A stretch of DNA of 64,000 nucleotides from Mesorhizobium_B sp035998495 (GTDB lineage: Bacteria; Pseudomonadota; Alphaproteobacteria; Rhizobiales; Rhizobiaceae): NCBI GenBank assembly GCA_035998495.1, contig DASYHP010000064.1, positions 62,001-126,000 of the forward strand, given 5' to 3'. Each line of letters begins with the position of its first letter. The stretch's first letter is position 1. This document shows positions 26,365 to 34,330 of this stretch, piece by piece. The position numbers and the translations under genes were made by a program. A model generated the notes under the pieces. That model was not told the DNA's origin. It made no database searches and saw only the letters and a list, made by a program, of their open reading frames with translations.

Positions 26365-27537
26365 ATGACGGTCGCCGCGCTCGCGCGAAAAAGCCTGACG
26401 GAGGTGGACGAGCCCTCAAGCCCCAGCTTACGCTTCGGCCCGGACAAGCCGCTCAAGCTGGAAGCCGGCGTCGATCTGTCGCCCTTCCAGATCGCCTACC
26501 AGACCTATGGCGAGCTGAACGCCCAAAAAAGCAACGCGATCCTGGTCTGCCACGCGCTGACGGGCGACCAGCATGTCGCCAACCGCCACCCCGTCACCGG
26601 AAAGCCCGGCTGGTGGGAGATCCTGATCGGGCCGGGTAGGATCATCGACACGGCGAGATTCTTCGTGGTCTGCGCCAATGTGGTGGGCGGCTGCATGGGC
26701 TCGACCGGCCCCGCTTCCGCCAATCCCGCCACGGGAAAGCCTTTCGGGCTCGACCTGCCCGTCATCACGGTCCGCGACATGGTGCGGGCGCAGGCCATGC
26801 TGATCGACCATTTCGGCATCGACCAGCTCTTCTGCGTGATCGGCGGCTCCATGGGCGGCATGCAGGTGTTGGAATGGGCGGCGAGCCATGGGCGCCGCGT
26901 GTTCTCCGCGCTTCCCATCGCCACGGGCGCGCGGCATTCCTCGCAGAACATCGCCTTCCACGAGGTCGGTCGACAGGCCGTGATGGCCGATCCCGACTGG
27001 TGCGGCGGCCGCTATATCGAGGCGGGCCGGCGGCCGGAAAAAGGCCTGGCGGTCGCCCGCATGGCCGCGCATATCACATACCTGTCCGAACCCGCGCTGC
27101 ACCGCAAATTCGGCCGCAGCCTGCAGGACCGCGAAAAGCTCACCTTCGGCTTCGACGCCGATTTCCAGATCGAGTCCTATCTGCGCCACCAGGGCATGAG
27201 CTTCGTCGATCGCTTCGACGCCAACTCCTATCTCTACATGACCCGGGCCATGGACTATTTCGACTTGGCCGCCGAGCATGAGGGCCGGCTGGCAGAAGCC
27301 TTTTCCGGCACCAAGACCCGTTTCTGTGTGGTGTCCTTCACCAGTGATTGGCTCTTCCCAACGGCGGGCAATCGCGAGATCGTCCATGCGCTGAACGCGG
27401 CGGGCGCGTCCGTCTCCTTCGTGGAGATCGAGACGGACCGCGGCCACGACGCTTTTCTGCTCGATGAGCCCGAGATGTTCCGAGCGATCGACGGCTTTTT
27501 GCGCTCCGCCGCCCGCGCGAGGGGGCTTTCGGCATGA
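26365..27537 (+). CDS. metX: Homoserine O-acyltransferase MetX
   Basis: Acylates homoserine (annotated acetyl-CoA; succinyl-CoA variants exist in the same fold) at the first committed methionine step. It has 390 residues with an alpha/beta-hydrolase fold: CHALTGDQH, the GCMGSTGPAS loop, the nucleophile Ser in GGSMGGMQ, Asp in SDWLFP and His in RGHDAFLL. GAAGGGA precedes the ATG. Controlled by the SAM-II riboswitch just upstream; overlaps metW by 4 bases (ATGA). Confidence 0.95.
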   Translation: MTVAALARKSLTEVDEPSSPSLRFGPDKPLKLEAGVDLSPFQIAYQTYGELNAQKSNAILVCHALTGDQHVANRHPVTGKPGWWEILIGPGRIIDTARFFVVCANVVGGCMGSTGPASANPATGKPFGLDLPVITVRDMVRAQAMLIDHFGIDQLFCVIGGSMGGMQVLEWAASHGRRVFSALPIATGARHSSQNIAFHEVGRQAVMADPDWCGGRYIEAGRRPEKGLAVARMAAHITYLSEPALHRKFGRSLQDREKLTFGFDADFQIESYLRHQGMSFVDRFDANSYLYMTRAMDYFDLAAEHEGRLAEAFSGTKTRFCVVSFTSDWLFPTAGNREIVHALNAAGASVSFVEIETDRGHDAFLLDEPEMFRAIDGFLRSAARARGLSA

Positions 27538-28205
27538 CCTTGCAAGCTTTTCAGTCCGCCGGGACCGACAGCCTGCCCACGGAGGCGCCGAGCCCTGGCT
27601 TGGATGGGCCGCGCGTCGATCTCGAGGTGATCGCGAGCTTCGTGCCGCAAGGCGCACGGGTGCTCGACGTGGGCTGCGGCACCGGCGAGCTCCTGGAGCG
27701 GCTCCAGGCTGAAAAGGGCGTGGACGGGCGCGGCGTCGAGATTGCCCAGCGCAACGTCAATCTCTGCGTGGCGCGGGGCCTGTCCGTGATCCAGGGCGAC
27801 GCCGACAGCGACCTCGTCTTCTATCCCGACAAGGCGTTCGACGCGGTGATCATGTCGCAGACGCTGCAAGCCACGCGGCGGCCGAAACCCGTGCTCGAAG
27901 ACCTGCTCAGGATTGGCGAGAGGGTGATCGTGTCGATCCCCAATTTCGGCCATTGGCGCGTGCGGCTCTCGCTGCTTCTGCGCGGGCGGATGCCCGTGAC
28001 GCGCGACCTGCCCTATTCATGGTACGACACGCCCAACATCCATTTCTGCACGATCCGCGACTTCGTGGCGCTGTGCGATGAGGTGGGCGCCAGGGTCGAG
28101 CGCGCGGTGGCGCTGGACGCGAGCGGGAGCCGCATCGGCTGGTCCATGCCCTGGTGGTTCTGGAACGTCTTCGGGCAGCAGGCGGTGTTCGTGCTGCGTC
28201 AGTGA
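27534..28205 (+). CDS. metW: Methionine biosynthesis protein MetW
   Basis: A 223-residue class I methyltransferase-fold protein with the SAM motif LDVGCGTGEL near residue 43, followed by MSQTLQATRRP and PYSWYDTPNIHFCTIRDF, typical of MetW. MetW is required with MetX for homoserine acylation in many proteobacteria. The first 35 residues form a variable extension. Translationally coupled to metX by ATGA, and therefore under the same SAM-II control. It converges on a second methyltransferase gene. Confidence 0.93.
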   Translation: MTLQAFQSAGTDSLPTEAPSPGLDGPRVDLEVIASFVPQGARVLDVGCGTGELLERLQAEKGVDGRGVEIAQRNVNLCVARGLSVIQGDADSDLVFYPDKAFDAVIMSQTLQATRRPKPVLEDLLRIGERVIVSIPNFGHWRVRLSLLLRGRMPVTRDLPYSWYDTPNIHFCTIRDFVALCDEVGARVERAVALDASGSRIGWSMPWWFWNVFGQQAVFVLRQ

Positions 28206-28242
28206 GCCTGATGGCGCCGCCGGCTCCAGCCGGAACGCGCGC

Positions 28243-28989
28243 TCACGGCGGATCGAGCTCCTTTCGCGCCGCGCCCTGCGGGGCCAGCACCGGCACGAAG
28301 ACGCGGCGCGAGGCGCGCTTGGCCACCGGCAGGCCCTGATAAACCCGCTTCTGCGCCTCCATCACGAGCACGCCTGAAAAAACGGGCCAGAAGCGGCGGC
28401 CCGTGCGCTCGAACATTCGGTGAAATTGGAGCATCCAGCGCCGCTTGGAAGGGGGGAAAAACAGGGCTTCCGCCTCCGCCGACGGCGTGAAGTTGCTTTC
28501 GCGAAGCAGCCCGCGGAGCTGGCTTCGGGAAAACGGCCGGCCCGTGCCGAACGGCGTGTGCTCGAACCGCGCCCACAAGCCCCGGCGGTTCGGCACCACC
28601 ACCACCAGGCGGCCGTTGGGCGCGAGCACGCGCCACACCTCCTTCAGCGTTTCGCCCGGCGCCTGCGAATGCTCCAGGAGATGGATCAGCAAGATGCGGT
28701 CGATCGAACTATCCGGCAAAGGCAGCTCCTCGTCGAACACCAGCGCCGAACAGGACGGACCCTCGGCCGGCCAGCGCACCGCCCCCTGGCCCGCCGGCAT
28801 GAAGGCGAAGGCCCGCTCGGCATTCTCGCCGAAGCGGTCGAGCCAGGGCAGCGCATAGCCGAGCCCCACCAGCCGCTCCCCGGGCAGCGGCGGCCAGAGC
28901 GTGGCAAGGGCTGCGGCGATCGACCGCTCGGCCAGGTGGCCGAGCAGCGTGCCGTAAAAGGCGCGCAGGTCGATGATGTCGTGGTTCAT
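28243..28989 (-). CDS. Class I SAM-dependent methyltransferase, substrate unknown
   Basis: A 248-residue protein with a Methyltransf_11-like core: the motif I region is degenerate (ERLVGLGYALPWL), but DSSIDRILLIHLLEHSQ and ETLKEVWRVLAPNGRLVVVVPN are standard motifs. The loss of the canonical glycine loop makes SAM binding less certain. It is a conserved neighbour of gloB in Rhizobiales as far as I recall, and is divergent from it with a 125-base gap. The acceptor cannot be guessed. Confidence 0.78.
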   Translation of the reverse strand: MNHDIIDLRAFYGTLLGHLAERSIAAALATLWPPLPGERLVGLGYALPWLDRFGENAERAFAFMPAGQGAVRWPAEGPSCSALVFDEELPLPDSSIDRILLIHLLEHSQAPGETLKEVWRVLAPNGRLVVVVPNRRGLWARFEHTPFGTGRPFSRSQLRGLLRESNFTPSAEAEALFFPPSKRRWMLQFHRMFERTGRRFWPVFSGVLVMEAQKRVYQGLPVAKRASRRVFVPVLAPQGAARKELDPP

Positions 28990-29114
28990 GGCGCGGGCGA
29001 CGCTACCTCAAGGGGCGGAGGCGCGGCAACTGGAAGCCAAGCGCCCGAGCGGGATGACAGGCGGGCGATGCTCGGTTATCCCCACAGGCGCGCAACAGGG
29101 AAAGGAACGGCGGC

Positions 29115-29882
29115 ATGGCGTTGGAGATCGAGCAGTTCATCTGCCGGAGCGACAATTTCGGCGTGATCGCGCATGACCCGTCGAGCGGCGAGACCATGGT
29201 CGTGGATGCGCCCGAAACCGCGCCCATCCTGGAGCGGCTGGAAAAGCGGGGTTTACGGCCGAGCCTGCTTCTGATCACCCACCACCACGCCGACCATGTC
29301 GAAGGCAACATGGCGCTCAAGGAGCGATTCGGGCTCAGGATCGTCGGGCCGGAAAAGGAAGCAGCGAAAATCCCCGGCATCGACGAGACGGTGAAGGAGG
29401 GCGACACGCTGACCTTCGCCGGTCGTGAGATTCGGGTGATCGAGACGCCCGGCCACACGGCGGGCCATGTGGTCTATCACATCCCCGCAGAAAACCTGCT
29501 CTTCGCCGCCGACACCCTCTTCGCCCTGGGCTGTGGGCGGCTGCTCGAACGCGGGCCGGCCGAAATGCACGCCTCGCTCGCCAAGCTCAAGCATCTGCCG
29601 GCCGAAACGCGGATCTATTGCGGGCACGAATACACGCTGTCCAACGCCCGCTTCGCATTGACCGTCGATCCGGAGAACGAGGCGCTCAAGCGCCGCGCGG
29701 CCGAGGTGGAGAAGAAGCGCGAGCGGAACGAGATGACGCTGCCCACGACGCTTCATGAGGAGCTAGAAACGAATCCGTTCCTGCGCTGGGACGACCCCGG
29801 CATCCGAAAAGCGCTCGGCATGGAGGATGCGGCGGACGTGGACGTGTTCGCCGAGGTGCGCCGGCGCAAGGACAATTTCTGA
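29115..29882 (+). CDS. gloB: Hydroxyacylglutathione hydrolase (glyoxalase II)
   Basis: Zinc hydrolase of S-lactoylglutathione, the second step of methylglyoxal detoxification. It has 255 residues. The metal motif THHHADH is near residue 56, followed by TPGHTAGHVVYH, ADTLFALGCGRLLE and CGHEYTLSNARFA; the C-terminal all-alpha glyoxalase II domain ends with the typical NPFLRWDDPGIR segment. It is followed 7 bases later by the DUF985 cupin gene. Confidence 0.95.
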   Translation: MALEIEQFICRSDNFGVIAHDPSSGETMVVDAPETAPILERLEKRGLRPSLLLITHHHADHVEGNMALKERFGLRIVGPEKEAAKIPGIDETVKEGDTLTFAGREIRVIETPGHTAGHVVYHIPAENLLFAADTLFALGCGRLLERGPAEMHASLAKLKHLPAETRIYCGHEYTLSNARFALTVDPENEALKRRAAEVEKKRERNEMTLPTTLHEELETNPFLRWDDPGIRKALGMEDAADVDVFAEVRRRKDNF

Positions 29883-29889
29883 GCCGCCC

Positions 29890-30321
29890 ATGACGGCGGA
29901 GGAGGTCATCGCCGCGCTCGGGCTGAAGCCATATCCCGAGGGTGGCTTCTATGCCGAGACGTTTCGCGATCCCCTGCCCTGGCACACGGGCGTGGAACGG
30001 CCGGTCTCGACGGCGATCCTGTTCCTCCTGGCCGAGGGCCAGGTTTCGGCCTGGCACCGCGTGACGGACGCGGCCGAGGTCTGGCACTTCCATGCCGGCG
30101 CGCCGCTGGAATTGGAGATGGCCCCGCCCACGGGCGGGGCAACCGAGACCCTTCGGCTCGGTGTCGATCTTCTCACGGGCGAGCGCCCGCAGGCTGTCGT
30201 GCCCGCGAACTGCTGGCAAAGGGCGAAAAGCACGGGCGTCTGGACGCTGGTGGGCTGCACGGTGTCGCCCGGCTTCGTCTTCGAGCGCTTCGAGATGGCC
30301 CCGCCGGGCTGGGAGCCTTGA
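29890..30321 (+). CDS. DUF985 cupin-fold protein
   Basis: A 143-residue cupin of the DUF985 family: the N-terminus EEVIAALGLKPYPEGGFYAE, then AILFLLAEGQVSAWHRV and DAAEVWHFHAGAPLELEM with candidate metal-binding histidines, ending WTLVGCTVSPGFVFERFEM. No catalytic role is established for the family. ATG 29890 lies 7 bases after the gloB stop, so it is cotranscribed. It converges on the DMT transporter gene. Confidence 0.88.
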   Translation: MTAEEVIAALGLKPYPEGGFYAETFRDPLPWHTGVERPVSTAILFLLAEGQVSAWHRVTDAAEVWHFHAGAPLELEMAPPTGGATETLRLGVDLLTGERPQAVVPANCWQRAKSTGVWTLVGCTVSPGFVFERFEMAPPGWEP

Positions 30322-30325
30322 TCCT

Positions 30326-31207
30326 TCAAACGGGAGCGGTTGAAACCCGCCGGAAGATCATCGACTTCGCCGCCAGCACCGCGCCCGCGGTGATGAGCAG
30401 GCAGGCAAGCGCGATGCGAAGGCTCGGCTCGGTGCGGCCCGCCGCGACCAGCACGATCGTGGACAGAAGCGGGCTCAGATAGGACAGCGCGCCGAGCACT
30501 GGCAGGTTGCCGTGCTTGACGCCATGGTCCCAGGCGTAGAAGGCCGCGCCCACGGGCCCCAGGCCGAGCAGCAGCACGGCGAGCCACTGGCCCGCGCCCC
30601 GCGGCCACATAGTCTCCTCCAGCGCCAAATGGCAAAGCAGCGACAGCGCGGCCGTGGCCAAGCAGAACCAGGTGACCGCGCTTGTCGGCACCGCACTGAA
30701 GCGCCGCGATAGGAGCGAATAGCTCGACCAGACCACCGCACACAGGGCGGCGCAGGCATAGCCGAACGCGTGTGCCGCCTCGAACCCCGCCCCGCCGCCG
30801 CGCAGCACCAGGAGCGCAGTGCCGGAAAGGCCCAGCGCCGCCCCGGCCAGATGTTGCCAGCGCAGGCGCTCGCCTGGCATCAGGCTGGTGCCGAGCACGA
30901 TCAGCAGTGGCCAGAGATAGGCGATCAGGCTGGCCTCGGCCGCCGGCGCGTGGCGGAGCGCGGTGAAGTAGAGGAAGTGGTAGCCGAACAGTCCGCCGAT
31001 ACCGATTAGCCACATGAGGGGCGGCACGGGCGCGCGTTCGCCTTCATGCCGTTGGGCCGCGCGCAGCGCGAAGCCGACGCCCGCGCCGACCGTGAAGGTC
31101 ATGGCCGAAAGCTGGAATGGTGGCGCCTGACCTGAAAGGTCGGTAAGCAGCGCCAGGACCGCCCACATGGCGATGGCGGCAAACCCGATCAGCGTCGCCC
31201 GCGCCAC
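30326..31207 (-). CDS. DMT-superfamily (EamA) transporter
   Basis: Inner-membrane protein of 293 residues with ten hydrophobic helices arranged as two EamA halves (about 1-140 and 150-285). Motifs such as YHFLYFTALRHAPAAEASLIAYLWPLL resemble YddG-type aromatic amino acid or drug exporters. Cargo cannot be stated. It is followed on the same strand by no close gene; the DUF3108 gene lies 75 bases upstream. Confidence 0.88.
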   Translation of the reverse strand: MARATLIGFAAIAMWAVLALLTDLSGQAPPFQLSAMTFTVGAGVGFALRAAQRHEGERAPVPPLMWLIGIGGLFGYHFLYFTALRHAPAAEASLIAYLWPLLIVLGTSLMPGERLRWQHLAGAALGLSGTALLVLRGGGAGFEAAHAFGYACAALCAVVWSSYSLLSRRFSAVPTSAVTWFCLATAALSLLCHLALEETMWPRGAGQWLAVLLLGLGPVGAAFYAWDHGVKHGNLPVLGALSYLSPLLSTIVLVAAGRTEPSLRIALACLLITAGAVLAAKSMIFRRVSTAPV

Positions 31208-31282
31208 TGGCCCCTCCCCCGCGCCATTCTTGAAGCCTCGCTTTCGCAGGATCGGCGTCGGGGCGCCAGGGCCAAAAACCCC

Positions 31283-32044
31283 TCAGTTCCCCGCCGCGTC
31301 GAGCGCCTCGGCCTCGATGGTGACGGTTCCGAGTCGCGTGCCCACGCTGGCGCCGACCGGCGCGTAAAGCCCGGTCTCGCCCAGAGCGGTGAACTCGATC
31401 TCGATGCGGCTCTTCTTGGCGAGGTAGTCGAGGGCCTTCCTGTTGGTGCGGTAGCCCGCCACCGGCACGAAGCGCGCCCGGCAGGTGACCGTCGGACGGT
31501 CGTTCCACTCGCCTTGACCGGCCGGCGACAGTTCGAGATCCGCGCGCATCTCGCCGTCGAACACCCGGATCGTGCGCCCGCAGACCTCGCCGAGGCTCGG
31601 GGCGCGCACCAGCGTCGCTGAGATCGGATCGGCCACGCTCTTCAGATGCTCGGGCGTGAGCTCCACCCAGTTCTCCGTCCGCTTCTTGAGCGGCGGCTCG
31701 TTCACGGCCTCCGCGACTCCGCCGACCTTGAAGCTGATGGTCGTGCGCTTCTTCTTCTCGCCATTGGTGTAGTCCACCCGATAGTTCTCGGCCACCGCGC
31801 CCGCCTCCGAAACGCTGCCCGTCACCATCACCGTGCCTTCCGTCTCGTCGAAGAGCTTGGCGAGCCCGCTGGCCCTGAGTTTCCCCTCGATCGAGAAGCG
31901 GTCGGGCTCCACCACCGTGGCGAACTCCGAGCGCGCCACGGGCAGGCCCATGAAGGACACGGTGTAGGCGCTGCGGAACTCTTCGGCCTTGGCCGGCAGG
32001 ACGCCCGCCGCGGCGATGAACAGGACGAGAGGCAGGCGTGGCAT
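31283..32044 (-). CDS. DUF3108 periplasmic protein
   Basis: A 253-residue exported protein: the signal peptide MPRLPLVLFIAAAGVLPAKA is followed by a DUF3108 domain (RSAYTVSFMGLPVARSEF at the start, then SGLAKLFDETEGTVMVTG). The family is widespread in Rhizobiales next to rpmB and has no known biochemical role. The frame is open upstream to 32677, but that stretch covers rpmB in antisense; ATG 32044 gives a clean signal peptide. The divergent gap to rpmB is 238 bases and holds the rpmB promoter. Confidence 0.85.
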   Translation of the reverse strand: MPRLPLVLFIAAAGVLPAKAEEFRSAYTVSFMGLPVARSEFATVVEPDRFSIEGKLRASGLAKLFDETEGTVMVTGSVSEAGAVAENYRVDYTNGEKKKRTTISFKVGGVAEAVNEPPLKKRTENWVELTPEHLKSVADPISATLVRAPSLGEVCGRTIRVFDGEMRADLELSPAGQGEWNDRPTVTCRARFVPVAGYRTNRKALDYLAKKSRIEIEFTALGETGLYAPVGASVGTRLGTVTIEAEALDAAGN

Positions 32045-32158
32045 CGCTGATTCCAGATTCGATGGAGGCTTGCGCGCGAGCGCGGAAAAGCCCATCTCAA
32101 CGCAGCGGAATCCGGCGTTTGTATGAAGCCCGGCGCGCTTGCCCAAAGCGCCCGGCGG

Positions 32159-32187
32159 CTTGACGCCCACGGGGAATGCCACTATGG
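32159..32187 (+). promoter_or_regulatory. rpmB promoter (CTTGAC-N17-CTATGG)
   Basis: CTTGAC at 32159-32164 and CTATGG at 32182-32187 are separated by 17 bases, close to the Rhizobium housekeeping consensus CTTGAC-N17-CTATAT. The predicted start near 32194 leaves a leader of about 90 bases before rpmB. Confidence 0.65.
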
Positions 32188-32282
32188 CAAGCCCCGATTT
32201 CCCATGAGAGCCGGTGGCCAGGCTTGCCCGCCTTTGCGGGGCGCCGCCGCCGTAAATGGCTGAGACGAAAAGGTTTATGACG

Positions 32283-32582
32283 ATGTCCCGCGTTTGCGAA
32301 CTGAGCGGCAAGGCCGTGATGACCGGCAACAATGTGAGCCACGCCAACAACAAGACCAAGCGCCGCTTCCTGCCGAACCTGGTCAACGTCACGCTGATCT
32401 CCGAGGCGCTGAACCAGAACGTGCGCCTGCGGATCACCGCCCATGCGCTCCGGTCGGTGGAGCATCGCGGCGGGCTCGACGCTTTTCTCGCCAAGGCCCA
32501 CGAGCGCGAGCTGTCGCCCCGCGCGCGGCTGCTCAAGAAGCAGGTCGCCAAGAAGCTGGCCGCCGAGCAGGCCGCCGCCTGA
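32283..32582 (+). CDS. rpmB: Large ribosomal subunit protein bL28
   Basis: Structural protein of the 50S subunit. It has 99 residues from ATG 32283 (MSRVCELSGKAVMTGNNVSH), with the family core NVSHANNKTKRRFLPNL and TLISEALNQNVRLRI; 99 residues is the normal length in alphaproteobacteria, with a lysine/alanine-rich tail. Upstream in-frame starts would add an unconserved MAETKRFMT. It is divergent from DUF3108, a typical Rhizobiales arrangement. Confidence 0.96.
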   Translation: MSRVCELSGKAVMTGNNVSHANNKTKRRFLPNLVNVTLISEALNQNVRLRITAHALRSVEHRGGLDAFLAKAHERELSPRARLLKKQVAKKLAAEQAAA

Positions 32583-32635
32583 TCTTCTCCGATGGTTGGC
32601 GGGACGGTTCGTCCCTCTGACGTTTTCCCTTGTCG

Positions 32636-32660
32636 GCCCCGCTCCATTGGGCGGGGCTTT
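32636..32660 (+). terminator. Stem-loop terminator after rpmB
   Basis: GCCCCGC (32636-32642) and GCGGGGC (32651-32657) form a perfect 7-bp stem with an 8-base loop, followed by TTTCTC. It most likely ends the rpmB message; readthrough would enter the yhhQ leader, whose candidate preQ1 element starts 4 bases later. Confidence 0.65.
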
Positions 32661-32664
32661 CTCG

Positions 32665-32694
32665 CTGGTGCCATCACCCAGGATAAAAAAATGG
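32665..32694 (+). ncRNA. Candidate preQ1-I riboswitch overlapping the yhhQ start codon
   Basis: CTGG (32665-32668) pairs with CCAG (32678-32681) around a 9-base loop; an A-rich tail GATAAAAAA follows; loop bases CCAT (32671-32674) can pair with ATGG (32691-32694), which is the yhhQ initiation codon. Short stem, C-containing loop, A-rich tail and H-type pseudoknot are the architecture of class I preQ1 aptamers, and YhhQ is a queuosine-precursor transporter, a known preQ1 target. If right, ligand binding would hide the start codon. Sequence match to the class I consensus is partial. Confidence 0.5.
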
Positions 32695-33368
32695 ACCGCT
32701 TTTCCTCCTATGCGCCCTTCGCGGTGGCCATGGCGCTCGCCGTCCTGGCCTCGAACGTGCTCGTCCAGTTCCCTGTCCAGGCGGAGCTCGGCGGCGTGGC
32801 GCTTGCCGACCTCCTGACCTGGGGCGCCTTCACCTACCCTCTCGCCTTTCTCGTGACCGACCTGGCCAACCGGCGTCACGGGCCCGCTTTCGCGCGCGGC
32901 GTGGTGATGGTGGGCTTTGCGCTGGCGGTGTTCTCGTCCATCGTCTTCCCGCCGCTCCTTTACAAGTTCGGCCTGGTCCCCTTCGAGACGGAGCCGGGCC
33001 GGCTCATGCGCATCGCGCTCGCCTCGGGCGCGGCCTTTCTGCTCGGCCAGTTGCTCGACGTTTCCGTGTTCAACCGCTTGCGCCGGCAGGCCTGGTGGCG
33101 CGCGCCGACCGTCTCCTCCATCACCGGCTCGGTGCTCGATACGGCCGTCTTCTTCAGCCTCGCCTTCGCGCCGGCCTTTCTGTTCCTGGGGCCGAATGAT
33201 GGGTTTGCGCTTGAGGCCGCGCCGCTTCTCGGGGTATTCGAGGTGTCCGTCCCGCGCTGGGTGTCTTGGGCTTTCGGCGACCTCGGCGTGAAGCTCGCGC
33301 TGGCCGTCGTGGCGTTGATCCCCTTCCGCCTCATCGCCGCGCGCTGGAGCCAGCCCGCGGCGGCCTGA
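32691..33368 (+). CDS. yhhQ: Queuosine precursor transporter YhhQ (COG1738)
   Basis: Inner-membrane uptake protein for preQ0/preQ1-type tRNA-modification precursors. It has 225 residues, six hydrophobic segments, and the family motifs NVLVQFP, LTWGAFTYPLAFLVTDLANRR and SITGSVLDTAVFFSLAF. ATG 32691 (MDRFSSYAPF) fits the family; upstream in-frame residues are noncoding leader. Only GGA at 32681-32683 could serve as ribosome site, consistent with translational control by the leader structure described separately. Confidence 0.9.
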   Translation: MDRFSSYAPFAVAMALAVLASNVLVQFPVQAELGGVALADLLTWGAFTYPLAFLVTDLANRRHGPAFARGVVMVGFALAVFSSIVFPPLLYKFGLVPFETEPGRLMRIALASGAAFLLGQLLDVSVFNRLRRQAWWRAPTVSSITGSVLDTAVFFSLAFAPAFLFLGPNDGFALEAAPLLGVFEVSVPRWVSWAFGDLGVKLALAVVALIPFRLIAARWSQPAAA

Positions 33369-33380
33369 ATGTCGCTGAAG

Positions 33381-33399
33381 GGAGCCAACCGTCGGCTCC
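33381..33399. terminator. Convergent stem-loop between yhhQ and vapB
   Basis: GGAGCC (33381-33386) and GGCTCC (33394-33399) form a 6-bp stem with a 7-base loop, 13 bases after the yhhQ stop and 4 bases beyond the end of vapB on the other strand. Probably a shared weak terminator. Confidence 0.45.
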
Positions 33400-33402
33400 G
33401 GC

Positions 33403-33594
33403 TTAGCCTCCCTGTTTAGCCTCAGCTCGTCCGACCGATTCCTCAGCGAGATGAGACGACCGTTCGCGGGCTTCACGTGTTACGGCGACGAGCTCCCGCA
33501 AGGCTTGTTCAACGACAGTCTTCGTTCTGCTGACACCTAAAACCCGCTTGGCCTCGGCTAGCAGTTCATCGTCGATGTGAACTCTGAGCCGCAT
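33403..33594 (-). CDS. vapB: Orphan VapB-family antitoxin
   Basis: A 63-residue protein with the VapB/DUF2191 pattern MRLRVHIDDELLAEAKRVLG followed by SRTKTVVEQALRELVAV; the N-terminal part would bind DNA as a dimer. AGAGGA lies just upstream of the ATG. A VapC PIN-domain toxin should follow the antitoxin, but only 34 bases separate this stop from the convergent yhhQ stop, and nothing PIN-like is nearby, so the toxin is lost or distant. The C-terminal toxin-binding tail (RSSHLAEESVGRAEAKQGG) is not family-typical. The surrounding DNA is lower in GC than its neighbours, suggesting acquisition. Confidence 0.75.
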   Translation of the reverse strand: MRLRVHIDDELLAEAKRVLGVSRTKTVVEQALRELVAVTREARERSSHLAEESVGRAEAKQGG

Positions 33595-33638
33595 GGTTCC
33601 TCTGATAGTGTCTCAGTTGGAGTTTCCGAGATGGATAA

Positions 33639-34172
33639 CTAGCTACCTTTCCATTCCGAGCGCATCAACTCGTACTCAACGTCGCCGTCCTCGCTGCCCG
33701 GAATAGGATCGGGCCAGTCGACGTGGACCGTGCGAGCGTAGTTCAGACCGGCCTTCTCAAGCACACGACGCGATGCGTGGTTCACCGCCATCGTGCTCGC
33801 CACGATCTTGTCGTACGGACCGCTTCTGAACCCCCAGTTGACGAGAGCCGAAGCTCCTTCCGAGGCCAATCCCTGACCCCAATCCATCCGGCGCAAGCGA
33901 TATCCGAGTTCGGCCAACCTCTCACTCACTGGCCACAAACAGAACCATCCGACGAACGCATCGTTGGTCGTACGACGCGCCGTCCAAACATAAGTCTCTG
34001 TTCCTCTGGGCATGAGGAACGTCGCGTCCGATGCGCTCTGCTCATGGTCGACGGCGTGTCCGCCGTTAAGAAAGCGCATGACCTCCGGATCAAGCTCAAG
34101 ATCGACGAAGTCAGCGTGGTCACTCGGGCAGCAAGGACTGAGGGTCAGCCGCATCGTCTGCAACACGACCAT
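33639..34172 (-). CDS. GNAT-family N-acetyltransferase (RimJ/RimL-like)
   Basis: A 177-residue acetyltransferase. Visible are LETMRL-like N-terminus (VVLQTMRLTLSPCCPSDHAD), the central strand ELGYRLRRMDWGQGLASEGA with the acetyl-CoA pyrophosphate loop, and VNHASRRVLEKAGLNYART, all of the Acetyltransf_3 type. ATG 34172 gives a normal N-terminus; the frame runs 21 residues further up. Codon use and base composition are visibly less GC-rich than flanking core genes, so it is probably part of a small acquired islet with vapB. The acceptor may be a protein N-terminus, aminoglycoside-like compound or small amine; not determinable. Confidence 0.82.
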   Translation of the reverse strand: MVVLQTMRLTLSPCCPSDHADFVDLELDPEVMRFLNGGHAVDHEQSASDATFLMPRGTETYVWTARRTTNDAFVGWFCLWPVSERLAELGYRLRRMDWGQGLASEGASALVNWGFRSGPYDKIVASTMAVNHASRRVLEKAGLNYARTVHVDWPDPIPGSEDGDVEYELMRSEWKGS

Positions 34173-34330
34173 TCTCGAACACCCATCCGTCGGCTTAGCT
34201 AGTATGCCCACGATCTGCCCTAGTTCTGCCCGCAAGTCAGATCGGTGGCGTTTGGGATGGAAGGCGGAATTCAGCCTGAGATACTACTGTTCCTCTTGGT
34301 GATTTGAAGACGAGCGGGCAAGTGCCAAAC

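Noticed and set aside
32045..32677. N-terminal extension of the DUF3108 frame over rpmB
   Set aside because: Would be antisense to rpmB and destroy the signal peptide at 32044.
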